Of a stretch of 64,000 nucleotides of DNA, positions 12,229-22,673 are shown piece after piece. The notes under the pieces are model-generated. The model was not told the DNA's origin, did no database searches, and saw only the letters and a list, made by a program, of their open reading frames with translations. Made by a program: the position numbers and the translations under genes. Every line of letters starts with the position of its first letter. The stretch's first letter is position 1. Where the stretch lies: assembly GCA_963682055.1 (NCBI GenBank), contig OY821744.1, positions 31,286,967-31,350,966 on the forward strand, in the 5' to 3' direction. Origin of the DNA: Primula veris (Eukaryota; Streptophyta; Magnoliopsida; Ericales; Primulaceae).

Positions 12229-13011
12229 TTGGTAAAATTTCAAAGAGTTTTGTTCGGCTAGATGATTCAAGCGTAGGTTGGTCTTGTAGAGTGTAAAGCA
12301 GGAATCACTTGTGATTGTACTATCTTAAGAAAAAGTCTCGTTAAATTTTGTGTGCTTGTCTTTTTAACTTGATTAGCACGTATAAACTCTCATTCTGTTG
12401 ATGTTAATATATCTCTGCTTGTATTCCTTTTTCTTTAATAATGACAACAAGATAAACGTTGCGTATGCGTGTTGGATGTAATTTTGTAAATGCTCTGTAT
12501 ATGGTTGCACGGAGTAAGAGAAGAGTGAAAGGGCCAGAAATGTGGTTGTTTAAGAATCCCAACGTAGAAACATATATGAACAGATGACGACATACCCATT
12601 CTTAACTATATCTTGATTACAACGATATAGGTATCAGATAATATTGAAACTAGATTCATGGACAGCCTGCTATTCTCTCGGCTCGGGTGCGGCCGACATT
12701 GGGTGTCAAAAAAGCGACACAAGCGCACATGCAATTTTCAAAAAATGTAATAGAAAGCACTGCACTTGTACAATAGTTAGGCACCTCCACTGGTCCACTC
12801 CAACTTTCGGGCTGCCTGACCTAGTCCCAACCAATGTTCTCTATTCTTTTGTGCCTTCTCTATCAAAAGTGATTGAAACCGCGTAACGGCAGTGATAAGG
12901 TTCGAAATATATACTTAAATGGCTAACAAGGAAGAAAACTCCCATTTCAGCTATTCGTGCTCCTAAAGTCAGTTGTGAATTTCAAGCACTAGCTCTTTTC
13001 TATACTGCAAA
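12229..13011. other. Intergenic DNA downstream of STR4A
   Basis: Holds the STR4A 3' UTR and unassigned AT-rich sequence. An 80-codon open frame at 12644-12886 has no recognisable motif, and I do not treat it as a gene. Confidence 0.5.
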
Positions 13012-13710
13012 ACTTCTATAAATTAATAATGTCAGTACCGTAAAAATTTATTAATTTAGAAAATTATTAATTAATCGATAAATTATTAATTTAAAGAGCT
13101 TTTATTGATTTGATAAGTTTACCGAGCAACAATAGCAAGTTGTTTCGACAGTGCAAAATTCGTTTGGTTAATAAAGTTTCAATTAATAGATGAAACCACT
13201 ATTGAGAAAAATATTTACGAATTTTTAAAAAATATTGATGGTCTCGGTTATCGCAATAAAACGGATGTCAATGAGTTGTTTGATTATACAGGTGAAAATG
13301 ATATACATGTTTAGAGGACCAGACGTTAAAAGAAATTATGGATACGGTTTTTGGTAACAATAAACATGATGACACTGAATATGATATCGTATCTTTGGAA
13401 ATAGTTATGTGAAATTAAACATTTATTTCGTTTATAAGTCTTTTTTTATGCAGATATCATAGATTTTGGATGCAATTAGAAAAATTAGAATGAGAATGAA
13501 ATAGATTTAAATTTTAATAAAAAACGAAAGAGTATAGAGTCTTACTAGTAAAAGAATTATTAATTTATGATTGTTCAGCAACTAATATTTATATAAGAAT
13601 TTTAAAAAAATTTATTATCTTATTAATTTATCGGAATTGATCAAGTCGGAAACGGAAAAAATTAAAATTTTAAACAATTTATTAATTTATTCGTTAAAGG
13701 GGGAAATACG
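13012..13710 (+). mobile_element. Decayed pogo/Tigger-like DNA transposon relic
   Basis: Both ends are rich in the words TTATTAATTTA and AATTAATAAT, a composition typical of plant Tigger-like termini (for example AAATTAATAATGTCAGTACC at the left). Between them, roughly 13180-13420 retains coding-like sequence in two frames: ETTIEKNIYEFLKNIDGLGY and NKTDVNELFDYTGENDIH, then LEDQTLKEIMDTVFGNN. This resembles the acidic C-terminal region of plant pogo-type transposases. It is broken by frame changes and stops. Exact termini and target duplication were not resolved. Confidence 0.4.
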
Positions 13711-14464
13711 ATAATATTAAGCAGACTACAACGGGTCAACATGTAAGATCGACCCTTTCTTAATAGTTAATCATAATACAGATAAATAATCACATGTCAG
13801 GGCGGATACTGAGCCCAAATAAAGATGGAGCAAGATTACAAGTGTAATCAGAAACGAATAGCAAAGGTATTCTTGAAAAATTGTGCCAGAATCCCGCAAC
13901 CTCATTGGTACCAATGATAACCGTCCGTTCTTGGCTTAACTTATTATAATAAAATCATAATTTCTATTATGTTCAAGTTATTTATATAAGTAAGACCTAC
14001 CTTAACAAACCCATTGTTTTCATATTACAATGCGAATAGGTTTTAGGTTTAAGTTTGTATATTCTGCTAGTATATAAACCCTTTTTTTACATAAGTAAAT
14101 TTGGTTAATTTAACGAGCCAAGCAATTCAAAATAAAACCTATAATTGTTTTTACAGTACGATGATATATATAGGTTTGCTAATTTTGAAATAATACACTA
14201 CACTATAATACACCACACCCATATCAGAATAAGTTTACTAATTTTGTAATAGGATATAATACGCACATTTTTTTTTTTATTGTATCAATAAAACTCATAC
14301 CCTTTATTTGGTTGCGGGAGTTGTACTGCCAAAACTATGAATATTAGTGGGATTTGTCTCGGGACTACGTACGAATGACTCTTTAACATATAGTCTTCGG
14401 ACTATTAATATCACACCCCCAGATATAATAAATAGACCATGTAGGGATCATTTGATGTTTGAAG
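13711..14464. other. AT-rich intergenic DNA
   Basis: No gene, repeat array or transposon terminus is recognised here. The segment ends with the left copy of the Copia target duplication, TGAAG (14460-14464). Confidence 0.5.
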
Positions 14465-14812
14465 TGTTGAGTTGTGGAGTCAAATGAGGTTTGGCCATGT
14501 TTCCTAATTATCCCACATCGCCTGAGATTGTAATATGAGCCATTATGGGTTCTATTTATATGCCCCAATATCTTGTATTGTAATTACACCTTTACACAAC
14601 ACCTCTATATTATAAAGAGAAGAGTTCTATTTGCGAGAGAACCATAGCTTGTAACTAGGCTAGATTACGATTGTAATCCTCTTAATAATACTAAGTGCCA
14701 CGTGTAGCGGCTCGGAGACGTAGCCAATTTGGATGAACTCCGTTATCAAAGAGTGTGTGCTCGGTTTAAGTTTTTTTGTCTTTCTTTGTGTTAGCCTGTA
14801 TCGACCCTAACA
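14465..14812 (+). repeat. Left LTR of the Copia element
   Basis: 348 bp, starting TGTTGAGTTGTGGAG and ending CGACCCTAACA. It differs from the right LTR at six positions (14480, 14573, 14590, 14712, 14723, 14733). All six are transitions, with no gaps. TATA-like stretches occur near 14551-14562 (TATTTATATG) and 14607-14615 (TATTATAAA), either of which could be the promoter. Confidence 0.96.
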
Positions 14813-14814
14813 AG

Positions 14815-14826
14815 TGGTATCAGAGC
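14815..14826 (+). promoter_or_regulatory. Primer binding site (initiator tRNA-Met)
   Basis: TGGTATCAGAGC begins 3 bases inside the left LTR end. It is the standard complement of the 3' end of plant initiator methionine tRNA, used to prime minus-strand synthesis in most plant Copia elements. Confidence 0.95.
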
Positions 14827-14837
14827 TCGGAACATCG

Positions 14838-17800
14838 ATGGCGAAAGAAGACAGAACCGCGCACGGGATCGAGAAGTTCGACGGGAAGGACTTCGCATTC
14901 TGGAGAATGCAAATAGAGGACTACCTCTATGGGAGGAAGATGCATCAGCCACTTCTCCTTGAGGAAAGACCGACCACGACCACCGAGGAGGCGTGGAAAC
15001 TCTTAGACCGACAAGTGTTGGGAGTGATCCGCCTAACACTATCTAGGAGTGTAGCACATAACGTCGCAAGAGAGACGACGACGATGGGGATGATGAAGAT
15101 CCTCACCGACATGTACGAGAAACCATCCGCGAACAATAAGGTACATCTCATGCGTAAGTTGTTCAACCTACGCATGGCTGAGGACACACCTGTCGCAAAT
15201 CACGTGAACAAGTTCATCGACACCGTAAATCAGCTGGATGCGGTGGAGATAACTTTTGAAGACGAAGTGAGAGCCCTTATACTGCTAGCCTCTTTACCGA
15301 ACAGTTGGGAATTCATGCGAGCTGCTGTTAGCAACTCAATTGGAAAGGAGAAACTGACTTACAACGGCATCCGAGATCAAATACTCGCTGAGGAACTCAG
15401 GAGATTAGACATGGGTGAATGCTCAAATGATGGAGCAGCCTTGAACATGGGTTCAAGAGACCGGGGTAAGGCTAGGGTATGGGACGTTAGAGGACGTTCG
15501 CAATCCCGAGGTAGAAGAGGGCAAAGCCGAGGAGGCAAAGATAGCGATCGAAGTAAGAAGAATCTTCGGTGCTATAACTGCCAGGGTATGGGGCACTTCA
15601 GTCATGAGTGCAAGCAGCCGAAGAAGGGTAACGGCCGTGATCATGTGGTTAATATTGCGAGCGACGAGGATTCGGGTGACTGTTTGTTGCTTACCGAACA
15701 GAGAAATATAGAATCGTGGATTCTAGACTCTGGGGCATCATTTCACACGACCGCTCAGAAGGATTTATTCGAAAATTACCATGCGGGTAATTTCGGTAAA
15801 GTGTATCTAGCCGACGGAGAAACGTTGGATGTTGTTGGAACTGGCGATGTGAAGATTCGCATTCCAAATGGATCGGTATGGAAGCTGACGAAAGTGAGGC
15901 ATGTCCCGAGGTTGACCAAGAATCTGATCTCAGTAGGTCAACTCGATGCCGAAAGGCACTCCATTTCGTTCAGCAGTGGAGCTTGGAAAGTTTCACGAGG
16001 AGCTATGGTGATAGCCCGAGTGAGTAAGGTCGGTACATTGTACTTGACGACCGATGAGGAGCGTACAATTGCGATAGCTGTGTCGCAGAACTGCTCGGAA
16101 CTATGGCATCGACGGTTGGGTCACATGAGCGAGAAGGGGATGAAGGTGTTAGCGAAGGACAGCAAACTTTCAGGCTTGAAGTCTGTCAACCTCGACATGT
16201 GCGAAGGTTGCATCTTCGGGAAGCAGAAGAAAGTGAGCTTCCGGAAAGGTGGAAAAGCTCCCAAGGAGGAGAAGCTAGCACTAGTCCACTCAGATGTATG
16301 GGGACCATCTCCAGTAACCTCACTAGGAGGAGCTCAGTACTATGTGACCTTCATCGATGATTCGACAAGGAAAACATGGGTCTACTTCTTGAAACACAAG
16401 TCTGAGGTGTTTAAGAAATTTCAAGAATGGAAGGCCATGGTCGAACTAGAGACCGGGAATAAACTCAAGTGTTTGAGGTCCGATAACGGCGGAGAGTACA
16501 TTGATGCGAAGTTCGTAGAGTTCTGTGCTCATAGAGGCATTCGAATGGAGAAGACCATCCGAAGAACGCCACAGCAGAATGGCGTGGCCGAGCGAATGAA
16601 CCGAACAATCAATGAGCGTGCTAGGAGTATGAGACTGCAAAGTGGGTTGCCCAAAGCCTTGTGGGCACATGCAGTAAGCACGGCGGTTTACCTCATTAAC
16701 CGCGGACCCTCAGTGCCCCTAGAGAGGAGGATTCCCGAGGAAGTATGGATAGGAAAGCCTATCTCTTATGAACACTTGCGAGTGTTCGGTTGTCTGTCAT
16801 ATATCCATGTCGACATAAATGAACGTACCAAGCTTGATTCGAAATCCAAAGTGTGTTACTTTATGGGGTACGGTGGAGCTGAGTTTGGATATCGCTTCTG
16901 GGATGGTCAAACAAAGAGGATCATTCGCAGTAAGGATGTCATCTTCAACGAAAGCATTTTGTACAAAGATCGTCAAAATGTAGTGGTGGAAGAAGATGCG
17001 CTCCCGTCCGAGGAAAGTGGTATGGTCGACATGAATGCGTTTCCAAGAATGTTGGAAAATGACATTGAAGATGAGCCAGTGGTGCTCGACAACCGACCAG
17101 CAGATGCTGAAGAGGCCGAGGAGCTGCCCCAAACACTCCGACCTGAATTGGGCCGAGGTCATCGCGTGAGGAGACCTCCTGCCCGATACTCTCCTTCCCT
17201 GCATTACATATTGCTCAGTGATGCAGGAGAGCCCGAAAGTAGAGAAGAAGCTCTGGAGCTGAAAGACTCGAGCAAGTGGGAGCTCGCGATGAAGGATGAG
17301 ATGAAGTCACTTGAGAAGAATGCGACTTGGCAGTTATCCGAACTGCCCAAGGGGAAGAGGGCACTGAGCAATAAATGGGTGTTCCGACTGAAGGAGGAAC
17401 AAGACGGCACGAAACGGTATAAGGCACGCCTAGTAGTCAAAGGGTTCCAGCAAAAGGCAGGAATTGACTACACCGAGATCTTTTCACCAGCCGTTAAGAT
17501 GACGACTATTCGGCTATTGTTGAGCATTGTTGTAAATGCGAATCTTCATCTTGAGCAGTTAGATGTGAAAACTGCCTTTCTCCATGGAGATCTTGATGAG
17601 GAAATTTACATGCTCCAACCTGAAGGGTTTGCCGAAAAGGGAAAAGAGAAACTGGTCTGCAAACTGCGGAAGAGCTTGTACGGGTTAAAACAAGCACCAC
17701 GGCAGTCGTATAAGAAGTTTGACGGTTTCATGGCGGATACTGGGTTCGAAAGAAGTGATAGCGATCACTGCTGTTTCGTGAAGAGATTTGAGAACTCTTC

Positions 17801-18779
17801 GTGCGTCATTCTACTACTGTATGTAGATGACATGTTGCTCGCCGGGTCGAGCCTTGTTGAGATTAACAAGGTGAAGCAACAGTTGGCGAAACAGTTCGAG
17901 ATGAAGGATTTGGGTGCCGCAAATCAGATACTCGGTATGAGGATATCTCGAGGAAGGGATGGGTCCCTGTTTCTGTCGCAAGCCGAGTATGTGAAGAAAG
18001 TGTTGGCATGGTTTAGCATGAGTGATGCCAAAGCTGTAGGCTCACCGCTAGCCTCACACTTTAGCTTGTCGAAGAAACAATCACCATTGGACGAGGAAGG
18101 AAAGGATCGTATGTTGAACATACCCTACGCTTCAGCAATTGGTAGCTTGATGTACGCTATGGTGTGTACAAGACCGGACATTGCCCATGCAGTGGGAGTT
18201 GTCAGTCGTTACATGAGTAACCCAGGAAAGTACCATTGGGAAGCTGTGAAGTGGATATTGAGATATCTCTCGGGTACTGTGAGTTTGGCATTATGTTTCC
18301 GAAAGACCTCGGAAGGCCTGCACGGCTATGTGGATGCTGACATGGCCGGTGATCTGGACAGCCGAAAAAGCACAACAGGATGTGTTTGTACCTACGGTGG
18401 TACTGCTGTGAGTTGGACATCGAAGCTGCAAAAGATCGTTGCACTGTCGACCACAGAGGCTGAGTACGTCGCGATAACGGAAGCAAGCAAAGAGATGATT
18501 TGGTTGCAAGGTTTCTTAGAGGAGCTCGGTCAGAGGACCGACAAGGGAGTTCTGCACTGTGATAGTCAAAGTGCAGTTCAGCTAGCTAAGAACCCTGTAT
18601 TCCATTCACGCACAAAGCACATACAGATTCGTTACCATTTTATCCGGGCTGTTCTGGAAGATGGAATCTTCGCGCTAGAAAAAATTGAGGGCGCTAAGAA
18701 CCCCGCCGATATGCTAACGAAGACTGTTACAATCGACAAACTGAGGCTGTGTGCAACCTCAGTAGGACTCCGAGCTTGA
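14838..18779 (+). CDS. Copia gag-pol polyprotein, intact, 1313 aa
   Basis: One open frame from ATG at 14838. Gag occupies about residues 1-240, with an Arg/Gly/Ser-rich stretch and a zinc knuckle CYNCQGMGHFSHEC near 245. The protease motif LDSGAS is near 296. A pre-integrase HHCC zinc site starts LWHRRLGHMSEKG near 421. The integrase core shows VHSDVWG, LRSDNGGEY and NGVAERMN (about 484, 548, 581), giving D, D and E. Reverse transcriptase starts near 842 and has YVDDM near 995. RNase H shows YVDADMAGD, TTEAEY and HCDSQSA from about 1163. All catalytic residues are present, so the element may be autonomous. One oddity is PRQSYKKFD, where Copia proteins usually have PRQWYKKFD. Frames open upstream of this ATG only through a GTG inside the PBS, which I do not accept as the start. 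Confidence 0.96.
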   Translation: MAKEDRTAHGIEKFDGKDFAFWRMQIEDYLYGRKMHQPLLLEERPTTTTEEAWKLLDRQVLGVIRLTLSRSVAHNVARETTTMGMMKILTDMYEKPSANNKVHLMRKLFNLRMAEDTPVANHVNKFIDTVNQLDAVEITFEDEVRALILLASLPNSWEFMRAAVSNSIGKEKLTYNGIRDQILAEELRRLDMGECSNDGAALNMGSRDRGKARVWDVRGRSQSRGRRGQSRGGKDSDRSKKNLRCYNCQGMGHFSHECKQPKKGNGRDHVVNIASDEDSGDCLLLTEQRNIESWILDSGASFHTTAQKDLFENYHAGNFGKVYLADGETLDVVGTGDVKIRIPNGSVWKLTKVRHVPRLTKNLISVGQLDAERHSISFSSGAWKVSRGAMVIARVSKVGTLYLTTDEERTIAIAVSQNCSELWHRRLGHMSEKGMKVLAKDSKLSGLKSVNLDMCEGCIFGKQKKVSFRKGGKAPKEEKLALVHSDVWGPSPVTSLGGAQYYVTFIDDSTRKTWVYFLKHKSEVFKKFQEWKAMVELETGNKLKCLRSDNGGEYIDAKFVEFCAHRGIRMEKTIRRTPQQNGVAERMNRTINERARSMRLQSGLPKALWAHAVSTAVYLINRGPSVPLERRIPEEVWIGKPISYEHLRVFGCLSYIHVDINERTKLDSKSKVCYFMGYGGAEFGYRFWDGQTKRIIRSKDVIFNESILYKDRQNVVVEEDALPSEESGMVDMNAFPRMLENDIEDEPVVLDNRPADAEEAEELPQTLRPELGRGHRVRRPPARYSPSLHYILLSDAGEPESREEALELKDSSKWELAMKDEMKSLEKNATWQLSELPKGKRALSNKWVFRLKEEQDGTKRYKARLVVKGFQQKAGIDYTEIFSPAVKMTTIRLLLSIVVNANLHLEQLDVKTAFLHGDLDEEIYMLQPEGFAEKGKEKLVCKLRKSLYGLKQAPRQSYKKFDGFMADTGFERSDSDHCCFVKRFENSSCVILLLYVDDMLLAGSSLVEINKVKQQLAKQFEMKDLGAANQILGMRISRGRDGSLFLSQAEYVKKVLAWFSMSDAKAVGSPLASHFSLSKKQSPLDEEGKDRMLNIPYASAIGSLMYAMVCTRPDIAHAVGVVSRYMSNPGKYHWEAVKWILRYLSGTVSLALCFRKTSEGLHGYVDADMAGDLDSRKSTTGCVCTYGGTAVSWTSKLQKIVALSTTEAEYVAITEASKEMIWLQGFLEELGQRTDKGVLHCDSQSAVQLAKNPVFHSRTKHIQIRYHFIRAVLEDGIFALEKIEGAKNPADMLTKTVTIDKLRLCATSVGLRA

Positions 18780-18934
18780 GACTCAGGGTCGTCGCTACAC
18801 TGGAATAATGAGTAACTCGCCGATGACGGCAGAGTATCAATTACTATACAAGGATACCGATGGGAGCATTCTGCTCGGTGGAGCACAGTGAGTTCGGTGG
18901 TCGGGGATAATTGAAGCACTCGACATTTGACTCC

Positions 18935-18945
18935 AAGTGGGAGAT
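18935..18945 (+). other. Polypurine tract of the Copia element
   Basis: AAGTGGGAGAT lies directly before the right LTR at 18946. This is the expected position and composition of the plus-strand priming site. Confidence 0.85.
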
Positions 18946-19293
18946 TGTTGAGTTGTGGAGCCAAATGAGGTTTGGCCATGTTTCCTAATTATCCCACATC
19001 GCCTGAGATTGTAATATGAGCCATTATGGGTTCTATTTATATGCCCCAATATCCTGTATTGTAATTACACTTTTACACAACACCTCTATATTATAAAGAG
19101 AAGAGTTCTATTTGCGAGAGAACCATAGCTTGTAACTAGGCTAGATTACGATTGTAATCCTCTTAATAATACTAAGTGCCACGTGTAGCGGCCCGGAGAC
19201 GTAACCAATTTGGGTGAACTCCGTTATCAAAGAGTGTGTGCTCGGTTTAAGTTTTTTTGTCTTTCTTTGTGTTAGCCTGTATCGACCCTAACA
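18946..19293 (+). repeat. Right LTR of the Copia element
   Basis: 348 bp, the same length as the left LTR, followed by the target duplication TGAAG. About 1.7 percent divergence from the left LTR points to insertion within roughly the last one to two million years under commonly used plant rates. Confidence 0.96.
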
Positions 19294-19834
19294 TGAAGCA
19301 CATAAATTGTCTAGACCTGAGGTATATAACCATCTAATCTCACCAAACACTAAGAAGTTTTATTAAAAGTTGTAAACAAAACTAACGTATGTATATAGTA
19401 TTAGTAAAACGAAGGGAGCGTAAGCGAGCCAACAAATTTATGTTCGTGATCAGCTCACTTATCACACAAACGTTGAATACATGTTCGTATAAATCATTTA
19501 CAAATAAACAATCATAAGTCGAGTCCGTTATGGACCTGATCATAAACACGACGAACGCTCCACTTCATTTATTTTACATTAAAAACTAATAGAAACTTTT
19601 GGGTGAGACCGACTCAATCACATGAATGCACAAACCAAAAATAGTAATTTACGTGTTTCATAAACTTTAAGGTCGTCCCTACAAGAGTCACTTGTTTTTA
19701 TTTTTGGTTTTTATCAATAATAATACAAATATACATGATTTTATTAATAATAATACAAAGTTACTCCAACCCTGATTAACTCTCACTATACTTCTACGTT
19801 ATATTCATCACTCTCTCTTACGATATTTCATTAA
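19294..19834. other. AT-rich intergenic DNA
   Basis: Contains the right copy of the TGAAG target duplication and no recognisable gene or transposon terminus. Confidence 0.5.
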
Positions 19835-21237
19835 TACTCTGTTTGTTTTGTTGTAAAATGGGGGTAAACAAACATTTACGGGTAAAATAGATTTTTCGGC
19901 TGATTGGTTTAACGTAAAACATTTTTTTTGGGAAAACTTTTCCCACATATCCAGTAAAATTGGGAGAAACGATTACCCCGCAAATAAAGTTGTAAACGGT
20001 TTACGGAGCCTCTCTCTATATTCTTTCTAATACTAGTATTTTAACTATTATTAATTATAGATCTATTCTTTCAAAATTATTTAATAATTAGTCCAATTCT
20101 ATCTACTAACCAATAAAAAAAAAGAAAAAACATGAAAAATTCTAAAAAATAACAAAAATGGAAAAAAAATAAAATAAAAATCCGAAAAATCTAAAAAATC
20201 CAAGAAAATTTGAAAAAGCTAAAATCTAATTAACCAATAAAAATATAAATAAATAGGAAAAAATCTAAAAAATAACAAAAAAATGGAAAAAATAAAACAA
20301 AAAATTCCGAAAAATCTAAAAAACCCAAGAAAATTTGAAAAAGCTAAAATCTAATTAACCAATAAAAGTATAAATAAATAGGAAAAAATCTAAAAAATAA
20401 CAAAAAAATGGCAAAAATAAAACAAAAAACAAAAAATTCCGAAAAATCTAAAAAACCCAAGAAATTTTGAAAAAGCTAAAATCTAATTAACCAATAAAAA
20501 TATAAATAAATAGGAAAAAATCTAAAAAATAACAAAAAAATGGAAAAAATAAAACAAAAATTCTGAAAAATCTAAAAAAGCCAAGAAAATTTGAAAAAGC
20601 TAAAATCTAATTAACCAATAAAAATATAAATAAATAGGAAAAAATCTAAAAAATAACAAAAAAATAGAAAAAATAAAACAAAAAATTCCGAAAAATCTAA
20701 AAAACCCAAGAAAATTTGAAAAAGCTAAAAAAAGTCAATAATATCTTCTATACTTATAATTTTATGAGTTTATATGTCTCAAAATTATAAGTTATTATAA
20801 GTGACGTATATGAAATAAAATATGTGTTTAGGTTAAGTTTCCTATACATGTTGACGAAGTTCCTTTCAGAAAAGTAGACGAACTTTTAGCTTTTTTCCCG
20901 TCAAAATAATTGTGATTTTAATCACTAATATTTTTAAATTTTCACGAACTTATTCATTTTTGTGACTTTTAGTTAATTTTTGTGACTTTTAGTTAATTTT
21001 TGATGTTTTTCATCTTAAAATATTTTGTTTAAAGTATGAACAATGTTTATTTATTTATGCATCGAATTTGTCTAATTTAAATAACTAATAGATTTTTGAA
21101 TTTCAATAGAATTCTCATGGAAACCTTTGACGCACTAAACACCCGTAAATAAAATGCAAACAAAAGTTTGCACCGTAAAACTTTACCCGAAAAATATTTT
21201 TCCTCCGTAAATATTTTACTACGAAACAAACGAAGGC
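19835..21237. mobile_element. TIR DNA element (Harbinger-type TAA duplication) carrying a minisatellite
   Basis: The left end TACTCTGTTTGTTTTGTTGT and the reverse complement of the right end, GCCTTCGTTTGTTTCGTAGT, match for about 25 bp and continue into AAAAT. TAA flanks both sides (19832-19834 and 21238-21240). There is no transposase, so it is non-autonomous. About 650 bp of the interior is a tandem repeat. Classification rests on the 3-bp TAA duplication, which can occur by chance in AT-rich DNA. Confidence 0.65.
20095..20735. repeat. AT-rich minisatellite, about five units of about 125 bp
   Basis: The phrase GCTAAAATCTAATTAACCAA starts at 20218, 20343, 20475 and 20599, with a truncated copy at 20724, so the period is about 124-132 bp. 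Each unit also holds AAATAAATAGGAAAAAATC and CCGAAAAATCTAAAAAA. The strand is almost free of T-runs and very A-rich. Units differ by few changes, so the expansion is recent. Confidence 0.92.
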
Positions 21238-21626
21238 TAATCAAATTATGGTTTATAAATTTGTGTCAAAACGATATCAATTAAAAGTTACGTTCGTTAT
21301 ATACTCGTTTTGACTGTTTGTACTTTGTTTCCTTTTATTCTTTTCTTCTTCATTGGATCGCTTGTTCTTGTTTTACATAGAATTTTGATTTGGGCTCTTT
21401 ATTTGTTAATGTTTTGGTTTATATTAATAAAACTGATTAAAGTAAAATTATTAGATATGAGTGTAAGATAAACGGGTAATAAATTGTGTCGCTAGTGCTT
21501 TTTGAATATCAAATTCTAACATTTTAAACACATATTCATCCGACATGCAGTCAACACATTTATGTTCATAACTTTATGTATTATTTGAGAAACTCAACAG
21601 ACTCGGTAGCTAAAAACTCAAATGTA
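21238..21626. other. AT-rich intergenic DNA
   Basis: No gene or repeat terminus is recognised. Confidence 0.5.
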
Positions 21627-22205
21627 TCAAACGTAAAATCTGTGCTGATTGTGTTGATAAGCCTTCTCATGTTTCTCTAACTTCGCTGCAGTAGTAGCTG
21701 TGTGACCCACGGTAAATTCCCCAATACCAAACCCCACCAAGGACAAAACGTCGGTAAGATCAACACACGCATGTTTTCCACCACTCCAGCCGTAAACAAG
21801 AACGTATTCTGGTCTAAGAATAGATCTGCACTCCGATGGATCCGTAAGAAACTTCACCGATAAACTATATACTTTTGCCGGATAAGGAAGGTTAGTGAGC
21901 TTCTCTTTGGGAGCATCAACAACAATGAATCCACTATTCTGAACTGTAACTGTAGTTTGCAGCTTGAAGTTTGAATTTTTAAAGAGAAATGGGAAATGGT
22001 ATAAATTTATAAAACTTAGTAGGAATCATTTTTCGCAGTCAATCGTCCTACCAAGAAATACAGAAAATGAATATAGAACAAAATACCTTAGAGCAATACC
22101 TTCCCCTATAGCTTCGGATTTTCCAGACAATGTATCAACAGATATAACACTCTCATTGGAAGTCAACCACTCGCCAAAGACGTGATCATTTGATCCTTTA
22201 GACGA
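21627..22205 (-). pseudogene. GP210-like nucleoporin fragment joined to a repeat-encoded protein fragment
   Basis: Reading the minus strand from 22205, one segment to 22087 gives EWLTSNESVISVDTLSGKSE then AIGEGIAL and stops at a GT donor. A second from 21962 reads LQTTVTVQNSGFIVVDAPKE then KLTNLPYPAKVYSLSVKF. These resemble consecutive parts of the nuclear pore membrane glycoprotein GP210 (family resemblance recalled). Without a break the frame continues into LRPEYVLVYGWSGGKHACVD and LTDVLSLVGFG, a module that recurs in many plant genomes in transposon-related hypothetical proteins. It ends at a stop at 21627. The exon phases of the two GP210 parts do not fit each other, and no start or other exons are present. 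I call it a chimeric dead fragment, not a gene. Confidence 0.6.
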
Positions 22206-22329
22206 GAAATGGAAACATATTTTTATTATGAAAAAGGCTTAAAAATAAATCAAGTCAATCAACTTGAATAGCAAAAAAAAAAAAAAAACACTCCTGCTAG
22301 GAGAAACTATATTTTCTTATAATGTCATG

Positions 22330-22673
22330 CAGGGCCTGCCCAAGTCCGAGAATAGCACACGGCTTAAAAAAATTTAGTTTGCTCATAGTATAGTTATCAA
22401 GGGAAAATAAGTAGAAATATTTCTTTTTTTAATGTGATTTTATACTTACTCCTATGTTTTACAAGACAAATTCAAATCTATTAATATCAATAGTAAGAAA
22501 AACTTGGATTGAAGTTGTAATTCTATAACATAGATAGTGTAACACAAATATCTTTTATATATTTTTATAGTAGACCTAAATTTTATTGGGCTTAAATTGT
22601 TGTCTATAAAAAAATTATTTATCTTCTTTCCCAAGGCTCAAGTCTTACTAGACTTAGGCTTGGGCCGCCACTG
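22330..22673. mobile_element. hAT-type MITE, 344 bp, with exact 8-bp target duplication
   Basis: The left end CAGGGCCTGCCCAAG and the reverse complement of the right end, CAGTGGCGGCCCAAG, form a short imperfect inverted repeat of the CAGxGGCGGCCC type common in plant hAT elements. ATGTCATG is duplicated exactly at 22322-22329 and 22674-22681. No transposase is encoded. Confidence 0.85.

Larger units (their letters stand above)
14465..19293 (+). mobile_element. Complete Ty1/Copia LTR retrotransposon (Tork/TNT1-like)
   Basis: The 4829-bp element has two 348-bp LTRs (14465-14812 and 18946-19293), each starting TGTTGAG and ending CCTAACA. It is flanked by the 5-bp duplication TGAAG (14460-14464 and 19294-19298). 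A primer binding site, a polypurine tract and an uninterrupted gag-pol frame lie between. The order protease, integrase, reverse transcriptase, RNase H marks it as Copia. The PBS matches initiator tRNA-Met. Assignment to the Tork/TNT1 lineage is by remembered resemblance. Confidence 0.97.

Noticed and set aside
14945..18509. Numerous minus-strand and shifted open frames inside the Copia element
   Set aside because: They are shadows of the gag-pol frame.
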